DNA of 64,000 nucleotides from Prostheceraeus crozeri (taxonomy: Eukaryota; Platyhelminthes; Polycladida; Euryleptidae): the NCBI GenBank assembly GCA_907163375.1, contig CAJQUW010012705.1:124001-188000 (forward strand), given 5' to 3'. Both the position numbers and the translations under genes were made by a program. Shown here piece after piece: positions 22,916-35,600 of the stretch (within the stretch, counting starts at the first letter, position 1; the number at the start of each line of letters is the position of its first letter). The notes beneath the pieces were generated by a model that had not been told where the DNA came from, ran no database searches, and saw only the letters and a program-made list of their open reading frames with translations.

Positions 22916-23997
22916 GATTCAAATCCGGTCAGTAGATAAACAATTAAGTCAACAATTGATTGTTATTCAGACTCTTCTTCTTCTTCAAATCTCGTCTTTG
23001 TTGTTCTTCTTTTCTTAATGTTGTTATTTATGCTGGACTTTTGTTTGGCTTGCTGTCCTTGTAACCAGTTTGATAAAAGCAAACAAGTTAGTCGAGTGGA
23101 TGGCAGATCTATAGTTTGTCCGCCTTGTGGAAAATATTTGGTATCAAATTATTTTCAAATTTTGTCAAAATGTTTTGGAGTGAGCACCACAAGCGGCCGT
23201 TAGATTGGGTCGACAAGAAGGCAGGCGATGCTTGTCGATGTAGGGATGAAAATAACTGAGCCAAAGAGGACCACAGCATCAATATTGACTCCGCTCCTCA
23301 GCCTTGCTTTCATCGACAACGGACATTGGAAGTCGGAGATGAAGGCCTTCTTTCCGTGCAGTTTTCTGATTCCTCATTGATTCCGCGCAATTGTCTACGC
23401 CCGCAGTACAATTGGTCAGAGCAGTGCTCAGCGCTATATCGGATTGCGTCATCAGCGTCACGACTAGTGATGCAATCTAGACTCGTGAAGGAATTATTTA
23501 CTTTATTTGTTCGCGTACATCAACCTCTGAAATGCAGTATTTACGGATTGTTTTTTCAATGTCCTGATGATCAGAAGCGAATGGTTGCGTCATGATGCCA
23601 TCGCTGGTATGCGACGGGGGCACAACATGAATAATCTTCGGATTGAGGTAGAAGGGATATCAGAAATTTGTTGTTTTTATCGAACTTGTCTAAGAGGTGC
23701 GAGTACCGCTTCGTTCATTATTCAGATGTTGTTGAAAATGGCTGCCGAAGACAGGAGGCTGGGAAAATTGCTGGTAGAGGGCTGAGGGAAGGTTTCAATG
23801 CATTAATCATGTCCATCGTTATTCATGCTAGTAGAGGTGACCAAGTTCCAAATCATCTTTCTCTCCTCATTTGACGAGGCAAAATTTTCTCTACTTATTT
23901 GAGAAAATTGTGTAAACCGGATCGGATAAATTAACTCGAAAAATAAACGTTAATGGCTATTAAATTCAGTACAAGTAATTTTTTAGTACATGCTTAC
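22916..23997. other. foxAB upstream flank
   Basis: The 5' untranslated region and perhaps the promoter of foxAB should lie here. A short pyrimidine repeat (TCTTCTTCTTC) sits at 22974-22990. The block 23200-23780 is more GC-rich than average, with overlapping open frames on both strands and no recognised motif. No TATA box or start site can be assigned. Confidence 0.4.
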
Positions 23998-24044
23998 CAT
24001 AAAGCAGATGAAATGCTTTCATTAAAATTTGAGCAAGAATAATA
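23998..24044 (-). CDS. Possible further exon of the short-exon gene
   Basis: Acceptor ttagtttttag at 24045 and donor TTATG|gtaagc at 23998 bound 47 bases. Entered in phase 2, they read IILAQILMKAFHLLY, a hydrophobic peptide that could start a membrane segment. The phase fits the preceding exon and leaves phase 1. No continuing exon was found, so this may be chance. Confidence 0.25.
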
Positions 24045-25041
24045 CTAAAAACTAATTCATACCACAGTTGGTTGCCAGCTGCGGCTACGTTCCGCCACAC
24101 TGAATGTCAGCCTCAGTCAGCAGTCAAAGCAGAAACCCACGAATTTGATTCCTAACCCTCACGTCCGCAAGTTTCTAATTTTCCGGAACTACTCGACTAC
24201 TCATTTCGGCCGTTACTCAATTCTGTATTTCAGAGTTCCAACCAACACTTGATCAAAGGTCCTACATTCACTTAAATACATCCGTATGTAGCAGCAATCA
24301 ACAATTTTGCTTTCGATGAATTAAGAAAAAAAGTAAGTCAGTATTTCCGAGGATAACCTAATTCTCAATAATTCGGGAACTGGCGGAGAAATATTTTTAA
24401 TGGATTTATTTGATCATTACATCCATTATTAAACTACACATACTGCGTGAAACATGTACAGAAATAGTGAAGTAAACTAACAATGCATCTTTACAATACA
24501 CCCGCATTCAATTCTAACTCATCTTAAGCAATAATAAGTGAGCTCAGAAGTTTAGCATGTTTTCAATCTTGCGCATCAAACATTCGTTTAGAAAAAGGAG
24601 ACAGCTTGCTTAACGACTCAACAAGAGACTAAATAGTAGAAGGCTCACACCAGTCACAGATCTGCATGAAGGAATATTGAAGTCAAAAAGAGTCACATGA
24701 ATGTCGCAGTTAGATAATGCTTTTGCCAGCCAGGCGACAAGAGTTAGGTCTGTTGCAATCTGGAGAGAAACATCTTTGAAGGACAATAAAACAATCCGGT
24801 ACCAATATCAAAATCGACACTAATTCTCGAGGAATCGGCTACGGCATCCACGATATTTTGGTACATCCACGAAGCGGTTCGAAACGGGAACGAGATTAAA
24901 TCCTAGTTTGAACCTAAATCTTTCGGACTGAGAGGTAGCCATAAGGCCACTACGGTGGCAAGCTTTTGTATATGAAAAATTTAATGCAAATTGATCGCAC
25001 AGATAACAAAATGCTATACTTTTTATGAAAAAACATCTTAC

Positions 25042-25101
25042 CTTGGAGGATTTCCATAGAGCGGTGGTAACTCAATATCGTCATCACGATATCTTTTGGC
25101 C
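25042..25101 (-). CDS. Candidate short-exon gene, coding exon 3 (60 bases)
   Basis: The acceptor tatatgtttttcag is followed by 60 bases and the donor CCAAG|gtaaga. The phase is again 2 on both sides, and the encoded peptide is AKRYRDDDIELPPLYGNPP. This is the only one of the three frames that is open and joins to exon 2, and its composition (acidic then Pro-rich) is protein-like. It lies upstream of foxAB on the same strand but cannot belong to it, because the foxAB start has its own in-frame upstream stop. I do not recognise the family. Confidence 0.5.
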
Positions 25102-26827
25102 CTGAAAAACATATACATGTCGAAGTAATATACATGCTGAACAACTTCAAAAAGATAAGCAAAAATGAATAAATATTGTTCTCTCTTGCATGAACTGTAG
25201 CACTAATAAGTCGATAACAGATTAAGGAGAGTAGTCCTACTCAGTACTATACCTTCATGCCGATATCAGTCTAATTGCTTTAATATATTCAGAATACATT
25301 GACAAATCATCAATATCTATGCTGTCCAGACAGACCACTTCAGGAGATCAAAGTTTTCTATTTGCAGGTCCATTTTTCCATTGCATAATTACCCTTAAGA
25401 CTGAGATGTCAGGCTACTAATTTAACAGCTATAAATTATATCATGATAGTGTAACAAATATGATAAAAAATATATGTTATTCAAAATTTATTTAAATATG
25501 TACTATAATAATATGAACATGATAAATATAAAAAATGATGAATAATAAATTAACAAAAAATATCGGGTGAATCAAACTTGATTTTAAGAAATCTCCTGTT
25601 CATGCTGCTGTTGAATATATATCCATGTGGAGTAAGTATATCATATTTCCACTAACATTTATTACTCACTGCAGCTCAGATGCATATGTAATGCAAAGAA
25701 ACATATTTGGAATATTCATTTAAAATGTAAGTTTTAGTGAAATGTGCATTGAAGTGAATTGCCATAACTCAACCATTCACAAATTCATAAAGCAAACAAT
25801 AAACAATAAGAAAAATAACTTAATTTGGAAGACTAAAAAATCTACACATTCAGAATTCAGAAAGCTATAGTTTTCTAAAAGCAGCAACGGAATTTCTTTA
25901 GACTTATACAGCTAATCAATGAATCAAGCAAATTAATAGCTCATCACTTTTAGGTTTCTCTTCCGCAATCTTGAATGACTGATTGCACGATTATGAAAAA
26001 CCGTCACAGAAAGTTCCAAATATTATGGATATTATTTAAAGGGGATTTCGATAAAGCACTGATCAATTTTATTGAACATCAAACAATCTAGAAGTGACTT
26101 ATCATTTATGCAATCAACGTTGTTATTGATTACACCTATAATCTATAGATAGTAGCTAACTATATACAATTCCCATATCAAACCCATGAAGATGATATCG
26201 CTTACTCGAACTCATGAAACATAATTTCAGTGACAACATAAGAGATATTACTAGCATGAAACTCGAATTTTGTGATATAATTATCCTCTGACTTTAATGG
26301 AATTTGTATTAGATAACTGCCTCTATATGTAGGAAATATGCGCTGAGGAGCGACGAGTCGTAGCGAAGCGGAGGCGAATCGATTGTCTATGCGCTAATCT
26401 CCGCCATAAAGGTAGGCATCTGATATATCCAACGATTCCCAATCATCAATTGTAACATAGAAATCAGCGATTTTGTACATTTCCAAATATTCATTTTCAC
26501 CGGAGATTTTGAATATCATTAACGGAGATTTTGGATATCATTTTCCATGGATATCTAGATGCTACCTGGATAAGAAGTCTATCAAAGATGCTACCTGCCA
26601 GAGAAATATCACCAGATTTTCGATATTCACAGTAGATTATGCACTTAGAACACACCCTCGATATACAATAGATCTTTAAAGAAATGTTGGATATATTCAA
26701 AGGAATGCAATGCAAAAGTTCCATTATATCAATATTTAGATAAATATATTTAATCAACTATAGCACCTATTGTAATTGCACATTTCATATTTGCACAAAA
26801 TGTTGAAATCGTTGCTTTGATACTTAC

Positions 26828-26872
26828 AATGTCAATTGCGGGTTGTAATCCTGAACAGTTTCCGTTTTCGAG
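26828..26872 (-). CDS. Candidate short-exon gene, coding exon 2 (45 bases)
   Basis: A very clean exon: pyrimidine tract and acceptor tttttcttttctag, 45 bases, then donor ACATT|gtaagt. It is phase 2 on both sides and encodes SKTETVQDYNPQLT plus a split codon. The reading continues without a break into the exon at 25101. The product is not recognised. Peptide composition is polar and looks like a soluble N-terminal segment. Confidence 0.5.
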
Positions 26873-29800
26873 CTAGAAAAGAAAAACATTTATAAAGTCG
26901 ATGACAGGTCACACAATAGATCAATCTAGACACAACGCAAGCATAATTACATCTGTTAATATGTTCAAAATCGTGTTCTAAGCGTGTATATTATAACAAC
27001 CAATAAACCATATTTTCAGAAGTGAAGACATTTGTCAATCAATATTGATCAGCGACAGCAATCTTAGAAACACAATGCTGGCGTTTCTATCCATTCATAA
27101 TTTCTTAATAGAGTGTTAAAATACCGCCAAGATGTGGTCACCAATCCAGTCAAACTCATGATTGACTTCAAAACATCCATTAGTAGGCTCCGATCTGAAT
27201 CCGTGGTTAATGGTATGGTCAAGATGTTTCTTTAAAGCACAAGAGCTGTTGTGTCAATATTGACGCAATTCCATTATGGCTGTGATTTTACAATTTTAGT
27301 TACTTGGTCCATCGATAAGAAAGTTGGGTTTAAAATTACGCCATAAAACCAAGTTGTTTGAGTTAAGACCTCTGATAAGAAGTATGAATACGATGGAGGT
27401 GAAAGAGTGTAAAAGAAGAAATACGTGAAATTTTGTGAAATACGTTTCAGGCGGAATTAACATCGCCAGCATTATAGATATTTTGAAAAGGAATTTGTTC
27501 ACCGAGTCTGTTGATTGAAAATTGTTGACTTCATAGTTATCCATTTAGAATGTTTGCATCTATATTGACATAGTTTCCCCGCAAAAATGAAGGAGAGAAA
27601 CGTAGCTAGAGTCCAAAGAAAAATATGTACATTACAATCAACAGATTCTCAGATCAATATTTTGTCAGCAACTATCAATTTGAAGGAAGCATTGAAAGGC
27701 GCTGTAGAAATTAGAGACTTCATTGCCGTTGAAAATAAAATGTTTTGTTAAATTCATCAGTCTGAAAGCAGTCATAGGTGAACAACATGATGACACACAA
27801 AACAAATTAAGATCATCAGAACGCAAAGACAAAAGTTTATCAAGGGCGTGATTGAAGTTCAAAAACAGATCCAAGGAAGTCAAGAAATATTTGCTTGAAT
27901 TTTCATTGATTTTCTCATTCTTTTTTTCAACGGAAATCAAATTCAACCAATCATTCATTTTCTCAACTTTGCTCCTCCCAATGCATGAAGCAACACTAAC
28001 AATTTCGGGGTAGGGCAACTTTACAGGTGACTAGCACATTTGGGTGGTGTCGAATCCTCATCAAAACTTTGTAAAAAATGGACTAAAAATGGTCTTAAAA
28101 ATACGGGAAAGTCTCGAAAAGAAATTTAAATAGCATGCGTTCTCAGCAATATCTAAAGCCTATGTATTTGTTCACACTTTTGCCGGAAAATGTAAAGCCT
28201 CCGACAGCTTGAAAGCAGCCCTTTCCCACGAATTGCCTGAAGCTATTGACTTTCCGGCTATACCTTCTATAGATAGGTTTTAGATGCTGCAAAGAATGCC
28301 TCTGCTATTTTGATTTTATTTCATAGTTCATTAAATACACATATGCGCCGCATCAATAGAATCGTATTGCGAGAAATTAGAGGCGCAATTTTGTCCCGAA
28401 GATTTGACTCAACCCGATCGCTACCCAAATTTTTCTAACCAACTAAAAACAAAGTCAATTTATCCAATGAAGAGAACTGCGTTATTCAATCTAAAATGGA
28501 ATCTGTATATTCTTCGAAATGAAATTGATTGTTATATAAGAAACCTAGATGAATGCCACCGCTTTAGATGGCGAACTTTCTTTGGCTCAATTTCAGCAGA
28601 TTTTACAGTGAATTTCAAAAGCTATTACCTGGAAGTATCTTCCGTGCGCACTTGAGGTACATTTAAGACTTCTTCACTGGTCATTTCTTTGCGATTGACT
28701 AAAGCTATTAGCATCATTATGTTCAAGTTGACTCTTACATTGGAAATGAAGGTGAAAATTTTCCAGAAATCTGTCTAAAATGCTGTCTCTCAGAATAACG
28801 TCATCTATGAAAGATCATGCAAAAATTGACACTCTCTTGAGAAACAACTTTTAACAATCACATTTTAAAATAGCACAAAAACGTCCAATTTATTGCAGGT
28901 ACTGCCTTTTTTAAGACGGTATTTCATTGTTTCAACAGGTGTGAGTATACATGAATTTCTGAGGAATTCAGCAAATGGACGAAAAAACAGCACGCAAAAG
29001 AAAAACACCTTCACACCCTACGTCAGCATGCTGATATTATGCAACAATAGCCTGAGGTATAATGATGTCAAGATTTCATTGTGAAAGTTGAACTCAGTGA
29101 ATAACTTACCTTAGTCTTTGCATGCACGTAAACATTTTTTACCTATGGTATTTGTCATATAATTTAATGTAAATTGATTGAAACTTAGTATCTTGCAAAT
29201 CCTATTTCTTTTTGAATCGTCGAAAATCATGTCAAAATATGGCAGACAATGAGTTCTACATATCACTATGCCAAAATAAAAAAGCATCTTTTCTTTAAAA
29301 GCGCAACATTGAAATGTACACGCGTAAAATTTAGCTGTATGCATCAGATTACATTCCTACATTAAAACTACTTTCATTGCTAAATTCATCATTTGAAACG
29401 ATAACTGATGAAAAGATGTAACAAACGAATTATGCAGAAAACAAGTGAGGATTTCAATATTTTTAGGTAGATACTCTGAATTATTAGGCCATGATTTTTT
29501 TCATTATTACCATTGTATGCATGTTGGTGGCAAATTGAATGATCATTTCTAGTGGATGAATGAGAGAGTTAGCGCGTGAATATTTTTGATGCATTTGTTA
29601 TCAATCATGTATCAGCTCTAATCAAGTGTTATTTTGCATTGAATTAGAAAGTAGATCGCGTCTACAATCAATTGGAATGAAAGCAATCTACATGCATTTA
29701 TAGCTGGAATACATGTATAAAAATTGTAGCCTGGAAATTGAGTAACTGCGGTTTTCATTGAAAAGGACTAATTATAAAGACGTAGTGCATTGCGATGATG

Positions 29801-32800
29801 AGATTAGTGTTTTGAGAAGGAAGATTGTCGCTAGTGATTTGAAGACTGAGAATTACGAGAGTGAATCAAAGAAAACATCAATTCTGTAGCTTCATAGATA
29901 AAACAAATCGCAATGGTCTGTTACCATGTAACGCTTGTGAGAACAAACTCTGCAGATAGCATTTGATTTTGTTTCCATTCCATTAAAGTTCAGCCATTAC
30001 AAAAGATCATTTACGACCATAGGTTTCCTAAAATGCAAATATTGATGTAATGATGTAAGGGCATAGCTTCCGCCATGAGTGTGTAAATGCGGAACTTATA
30101 ACAAGGACAAGTGTTTTCATATGACCATTGTATAGCCTCCTTTCATGGAGAAGTGATCTATTGAGTACTGTTGAATAGGGAGTCTGGCATTCGATCTGAA
30201 TTCTGTAAATTGTTCTGATGCCAAGTGGCTGCTCTAATCCATCCATTTTCTAAAGAACGAAAGACTAGAATGCAACATTTCTTCGAATCGTAGCCGCGGC
30301 TACTACTAAAAATAATCGGTTGTGATAGTAGCTCCTGATCTAGCGCAGCTACTATTTAAAAGTTCCACCGGACTCACATAAATATCGTTAATATTTGGCT
30401 TTTTTGTGACATTTATCGGACGTTAAATTTGCTGTTGACCATGCTCATGAATAGAAATTCACGTGGCAGAATAAGTGATGAATTCATGTAGGCTACAGCC
30501 GAGTTCTTGAACGATGTTATGACATCCAAACTGACAAAATATTCAGTCAGTTTATCAATTAGTTTTTGAATTGTACCTTACAGGTCAACCTTTCAAAATG
30601 AGCAACATGTTGCTTAACATGTAGTATTCCTTAATGTGTCTATATCTGGTCAGTGCATTTCTTCGTCTGGCATTTTATAATGTCGAGACATTTTTGTAAA
30701 TGATTTTTTGCAGATATTTCCTTGTTACAGTGTTCTATTGTGGAATTCATATTCAACCTTTGCTATGTTGATATTCGTCTATACTGATTGAAAGATGCCA
30801 GCGATCGCTCTACAATTTTCATGTGATGCTAGACATAGACTCATATTAACACTCGGAGTGGTGGCTGTCTTCATGTACATAGAAACATGCGATAGTGTCA
30901 AGCAGCTTTCATGTTAGATCAGTAGTTTCCGGTAGTAGAGGCTATTATTCGAGGACGGTTATTATTCAAAGAAATGTCATGAGTTACATTTTGTTTTCAT
31001 CTACGTGTGCAAGGATTTTGGGAATATTAAAGGAAACTGGACTTTCGTGCCATTTTGTATCCTTTTCCGCATCCGAATGATATCATGATGTGTATTTTAC
31101 ATATCAAGCTCTAACATATCGGAACGCTTCTCAAATATAATAAATCTTAATATAATAAGCAACAGAGAAAACACTTCATGTTTATCCATGTCAGTAGGCC
31201 TAAATATGCCCTCGTAAGTTTTCATTTTCATTTAGATAAAAATTAAAGCAATTAATTATCACTTTAACTGTACTTATTTATTTTCTATGCATTCTGATCA
31301 ACATGCTGCTCCGATTTTATGTATTCAGGATAAGTTCTACAACATAATAACTAAGAGATTGCAGAGTGCCAATTCAACCGAGAATACATCAGAAAAATAT
31401 TCTCGGATGAAAAATTTTTAAGAGTAAATTTCCTTTACGGCCGTAGATGCCACGTTTGTACATGCCATTAGCTTGTTCAGTCACTCTGCTAGATTCATGA
31501 GCCAGTTTGGACCTCTCTGAGTAGCATTGACTGAGTCACTGTAGGAAGAAGTGTTGCGTAGACAGCTGCCATGGAATTCTGCACTTAAATCTGTTCAAAT
31601 CAAGGCATTTTCCAACCTGTATCCACATGAGTTGACAATAACCCTGATATCAAATTAATAATGTGATACTATCTGTTTAGAAGTCTCCGCTACTGATGTC
31701 TTAAAAATAATTATCCGTCAAAATCATATTACAAATTAGAATAAAGAAAATTGCGAAATGAAACCATTAAAAGACTTTTATTTGTAAGACCATTTAACCT
31801 TCTATATTAAAGTGTTGGTCACTTATACATCATATTGGACAACATCTCGTTTAAACAATAACTATCAAATACATTTAAAGAATTTCTCAAGTGCAGCATG
31901 AACAAATTCGCCTCAGGCATTTGCGTTAACTGGTGATTAACTGATAAGCCTGAAATCATAAAGATCTGAAGATTAATTAATCAGAACTATCGCCAAAATT
32001 CATTCAGTAATAAAGATTGTACATACTCAATAGAACATGGCATGAAATGAATGATATCTTTCCATGATGGACCACCCTGTCACTCAGCCTATGGGCATTG
32101 CTTTCAATTTTACAAACTTCAAACTTTACAATGCACAGTGTACGTTTCATTTATCTTTGACCATCTTCTCCAATGAGGCATGAAGACGGCCTCCCATGTA
32201 CCATGTGGATGTTCACAAGACCGTTGCATCAATTACTGATTTCACGCCCTTATATTTATGATGTTTGATTTATACGCAACGCCCACGTCAACTCTCAATG
32301 TCAAATATTCAAGATTCACTGGCTCGCCAAAATCGAATACAATACAGATATAATTGTCTTCCATTAACTTGGTTCATTTAATTTTCTTCCATTGTCTTCC
32401 AATTAACAATTGAAAAGTTAGTGAATCACGGGACGAGAAAGGATTTTGGGTGCAAACCGTGGGCAGAAGTGTTAAGTAATAAGTAAAGCATGAAAAATTG
32501 ATAGTGAGCGTTTGATAAAAGTATGTAATTCAGGTAAAGATGGTCAATTGGTGCAGAGAACGACGTGCTCTTCACACGAGTAATATTGCGGAGAAAAGTG
32601 AGAAACAGCAATTACACACGTCAGGTCATGCTCATTTTTCGGCACTATAATTTCCAATGTCCAAGTGAGAAGATGTTTTTACTTCTTATAGCTATGATGT
32701 TTTAGGAGAACGATCTTTAAAATGGCTATTCAGGTTTTTGAAAATGACTTTGATTGTTGTTCTACAACTGTCTATCTAGGGTTCGCTGTTATTTGACTAT

Positions 32801-33989
32801 CTAAAGCACTTTCAAAGTGGATATTTGGGGAGAAGAGCCAAATATTTTAAGTTACTTTTACTCGTAAAAAATTAGAATTGGAATTAGATTAATTATATTG
32901 GTGACAAATTATGTTTTGTAATATAATTAGTATCGTGTCGGTAACGCAAAATAGTGTTGAGTAAGTGATTTCTATTTCAAAAATTCTGCTAATTTAGAAA
33001 TGAGAGACTATTAAGGAATACTTGAACTTGTGAATTAACCAATGCTGAAGAAAACAAATCGCAGTCGTCCATCCTATATTGATGATTATCTATGCAAGTT
33101 TTTCGGGATCAGATAAGTAGAGTAATCCTATGTTTTTAATTTCTTGATGAAAACGTGCATCTTTTGAGTAAAGTTGAAATTATCAAGTATAGAAGTAATA
33201 GGAGCAAATTATCATATTAATGCAACAAAATGTGAGGAGCTACATGCAAGAAAGCTATTAACGTGTCTTTGTAAGCAGCTGTATATAATAATATGTGTAC
33301 ATAACAATATATAGATAGCGAACTGGAGAAACGAAGAAGCTTTCTAACAAGTTTCTATACATTGTACAAGACTCAATGGAAAATGAACAATTTTGACTAA
33401 CATGAATAATATCAATAAGAAATTTGCAAAATATCTGAGGTTGTGCGAATAAAACTTATACCTCATGAGGAGATGCTTGAAAGATTTACCTGCTTAGCTT
33501 TTGATTTATTTTGCATGTTGCCATTTTAGACAATAGAATTCGCTAAGAAATTGAAGATGATACAGCTAATATGAATGATGAATGATGGATATTCATCAAG
33601 CGAAAGATATCTATGTATAGAATTGGACTTCCCCTTGCAAGTAACTTATGTGATTTACTTCTTTATTTCTTTAGTGATTGATAATTTAGTAGCTGAAGAT
33701 CCTTTACTAGTTTCATGTACCTGAAGAAAAAAGCCGCTCTAAAAATACAATTTGATCAGTAGTTTTGATTTATTTTTTTCTACTTTTTAAAGTTGGGTCG
33801 ACTAGTCCTTTTACAAGCATCGTGTATCCTTCTATGTGCTAGAGCATGGATCTTGATGTCTTCAGCATTAATTGTATTTTTCCAATTGGTTTCAGGATTT
33901 TTAATATCTGTTAATACTGTTTCTCAATTTCTATGAAAAATATCAAGAGGAGGATCTTCAACTTCCACTACAATTCTTTAGGAAGAGAG
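26873..33989. other. Intron-like AT-rich DNA, nothing else recognised
   Basis: If the short-exon gene is real this is most of its first intron. Open frames such as 27665-28018 minus (117 residues) and 29111-29344 minus show no motif. A short palindromic stretch TAGCCGCGGCTA lies near 30291. Confidence 0.4.
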
Positions 33990-34284
33990 ACACCTACATC
34001 TCATTTCTATGTTTTCAAAAAAGCCAAAGAAGTCAATTAGATCTTTGGAAGAAAGAATTGAAGAACACAAGAGAAATTTAAGAAAATTTGACACGCATTC
34101 AGAAATATCCAATCATATCGTAAACGAAGACTATCAGTTCAATTGGAGTTCTAAGAAAATCATTGACAAAGAAAGTAATTATAAAAGCAGAGTGGTAAAG
34201 GAGGCAATATGGAGCAGACATCATAGAAGTGGAAACAAGGTGAAGTTCATTTTAAGCAGTGCATGGGATGATGTGATCTAGGAT
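33990..34284 (+). mobile_element. Penelope-like element C-terminal fragment
   Basis: An open frame reads SLEERIEEHKRNL, then SEISNHIVNEDYQFNW, KIIDKESNYKSRVVKEAIW and FILSSAWDDVI before the stop at 34281. This order (helix with R..EH, short spacer, H..N...W, then a basic helix ending in KEA) matches the region after the GIY-YIG active site in Penelope-like retroelement proteins and their relatives. The GIY-YIG core itself and the reverse transcriptase are not readable upstream, so only the tail remains. Confidence 0.6.
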
Positions 34285-34861
34285 ATCTTGATAAACAAGT
34301 GACACAGTTTTAACATCGAGGACTAGATAACTTTGAAAAATTGAACCTTCCTTTTCTACATCCGTGATCATGCTGTCCGTTGGCCAGCGAAATATATCCG
34401 GAAAATAATAAACTAATGACAACATTTTGGCCCTTTCTCTAAATATTTAAATCTCATTTCTATGTAAAAGGAAAAAGTTTTTGACCAATGCAATAGTATC
34501 TAATAAAAATTAGACTAACCAAGTCAAAAGAATATAATCTTGTCTTGAAAAAGTAGCATAACAGATTTTCCCCGACAATAATATGTTAATGACTATATAA
34601 TATAACTGGATAAGCAGTTGCAAATAATTGCTTCTCGCTGCAGACAGCTCAATCCTAAATCTATGCGGCATATTAAGAAAGTGTATAAAGATGACAATAT
34701 ATCTTAAATCATTAAATTCTATCTTTGTTATCCAATATTGATAAGAGATTAATTATTTACATCATATTTAAAGAGGAAATCTGACAGGGTATCTAGAATC
34801 CACACAATGACACTATCCAAATAAGGTTCTGATTAAGAACAAAGAAGTTGATTTATCTTAC

Positions 34862-34875
34862 CTCATAGTCATCAT
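34862..34875 (-). CDS. Candidate short-exon gene, coding exon 1
   Basis: ATG at 34875 gives MMTM and leaves two bases (AG) before a consensus donor (TATGAG|gtaaga). An in-frame TAG lies three codons upstream. Spliced to 26872 it reads MMTMS-SKTETVQDYNPQLT. A competing reading in phase 0 is open upstream for about 45 codons, but it meets a stop in the 25-kb exon. I therefore prefer the phase-2 reading with this start. The tiny coding part and the distance to the next exon (8 kb) make it uncertain. Confidence 0.4.
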
Positions 34876-35600
34876 TCTTAGCAGCTAGAGTCTTCTTAAA
34901 TGCAGTTAACTTAGAAAGGGACAATTCACTTCTCACTTGTTTTGACCAAGTGAATTTGCTTTTTCGAACGCAGCTGTTTGAGAGAAAGTGACTGAACGGA
35001 CCTCGACCAATAGGAAGTCAGGTCTGAATAAGGATGAACGAGGGGCTGACGGAATTGAAAAGCAATTTATCATTCTATTACCAAACAATTGACAGAGGGA
35101 AGTCTGATGATGCAACACTCTATTGTTAACTCATTACAATGCATCTCACTTAAAGGTACAACGTTGGCGGTCCTAACGGACCGACTTCTCATTGGTTCGA
35201 GTTGACGAAAATATGCGTGTTATCCTCATTCCCACGACCTCGGCGGTAAAATACTTTGAAGGCCAAGCAAGGCCTGACATCTCCATAACCTAGTCGGAAA
35301 TGGGGGCTACTGGGGAGCAGGGAGATCGAAATCCTTTCACACGTCGTCACAGGTCGTTGATTTTGTGGAATGTCGTCTGAATAAATGAAGACGAAAGAAT
35401 GCGGAAGAGGAAGTCGGCAATGGATTACGCACCACGAAGTGCATGTGCCATGGCGAACTGTGACAGTAGTTTTCAAAAGGAATGACAGAAAATATACATC
35501 GTGGAGGGTATGGAATGCAAACTGCATATTTTTGTTGATGCCTTGATTTGAACACAAAAAAGCACTCGTATAGAGTCATACATCGGGAGGTATATTGTTA
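34876..35600 (-). promoter_or_regulatory. Candidate promoter/5' UTR region of the short-exon gene
   Basis: The block is noticeably more GC-rich and CpG-containing than the flanks (for example GTTGGCGGTCCTAACGGACC near 35163) and lies directly upstream of the candidate start at 34875 on the minus strand. Its long open frames on the minus strand (35189-35557, 35337-35579) overlap each other and carry no motif. Its role is inferred from position and composition only. Confidence 0.25.

Noticed and set aside
27665-28018. A 117-residue minus-strand frame
   Set aside because: No motif and AT-rich composition identical to surrounding intron-like DNA.
29111-29344. A minus-strand frame close to a strong donor (ACTAAG|gtaagt at about 29106)
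   Set aside because: The frame itself stops just before the donor and no phase-compatible acceptor gives a continuing peptide with the neighbouring exons.
34880-35020. A minus-strand phase-0 peptide (KSKFTWSKQVRSEL...) before the donor at 34862
   Set aside because: It lacks an ATG, and spliced in its own phase it runs into a stop in the exon at 25.1 kb; the phase-2 reading is the one that stays open.
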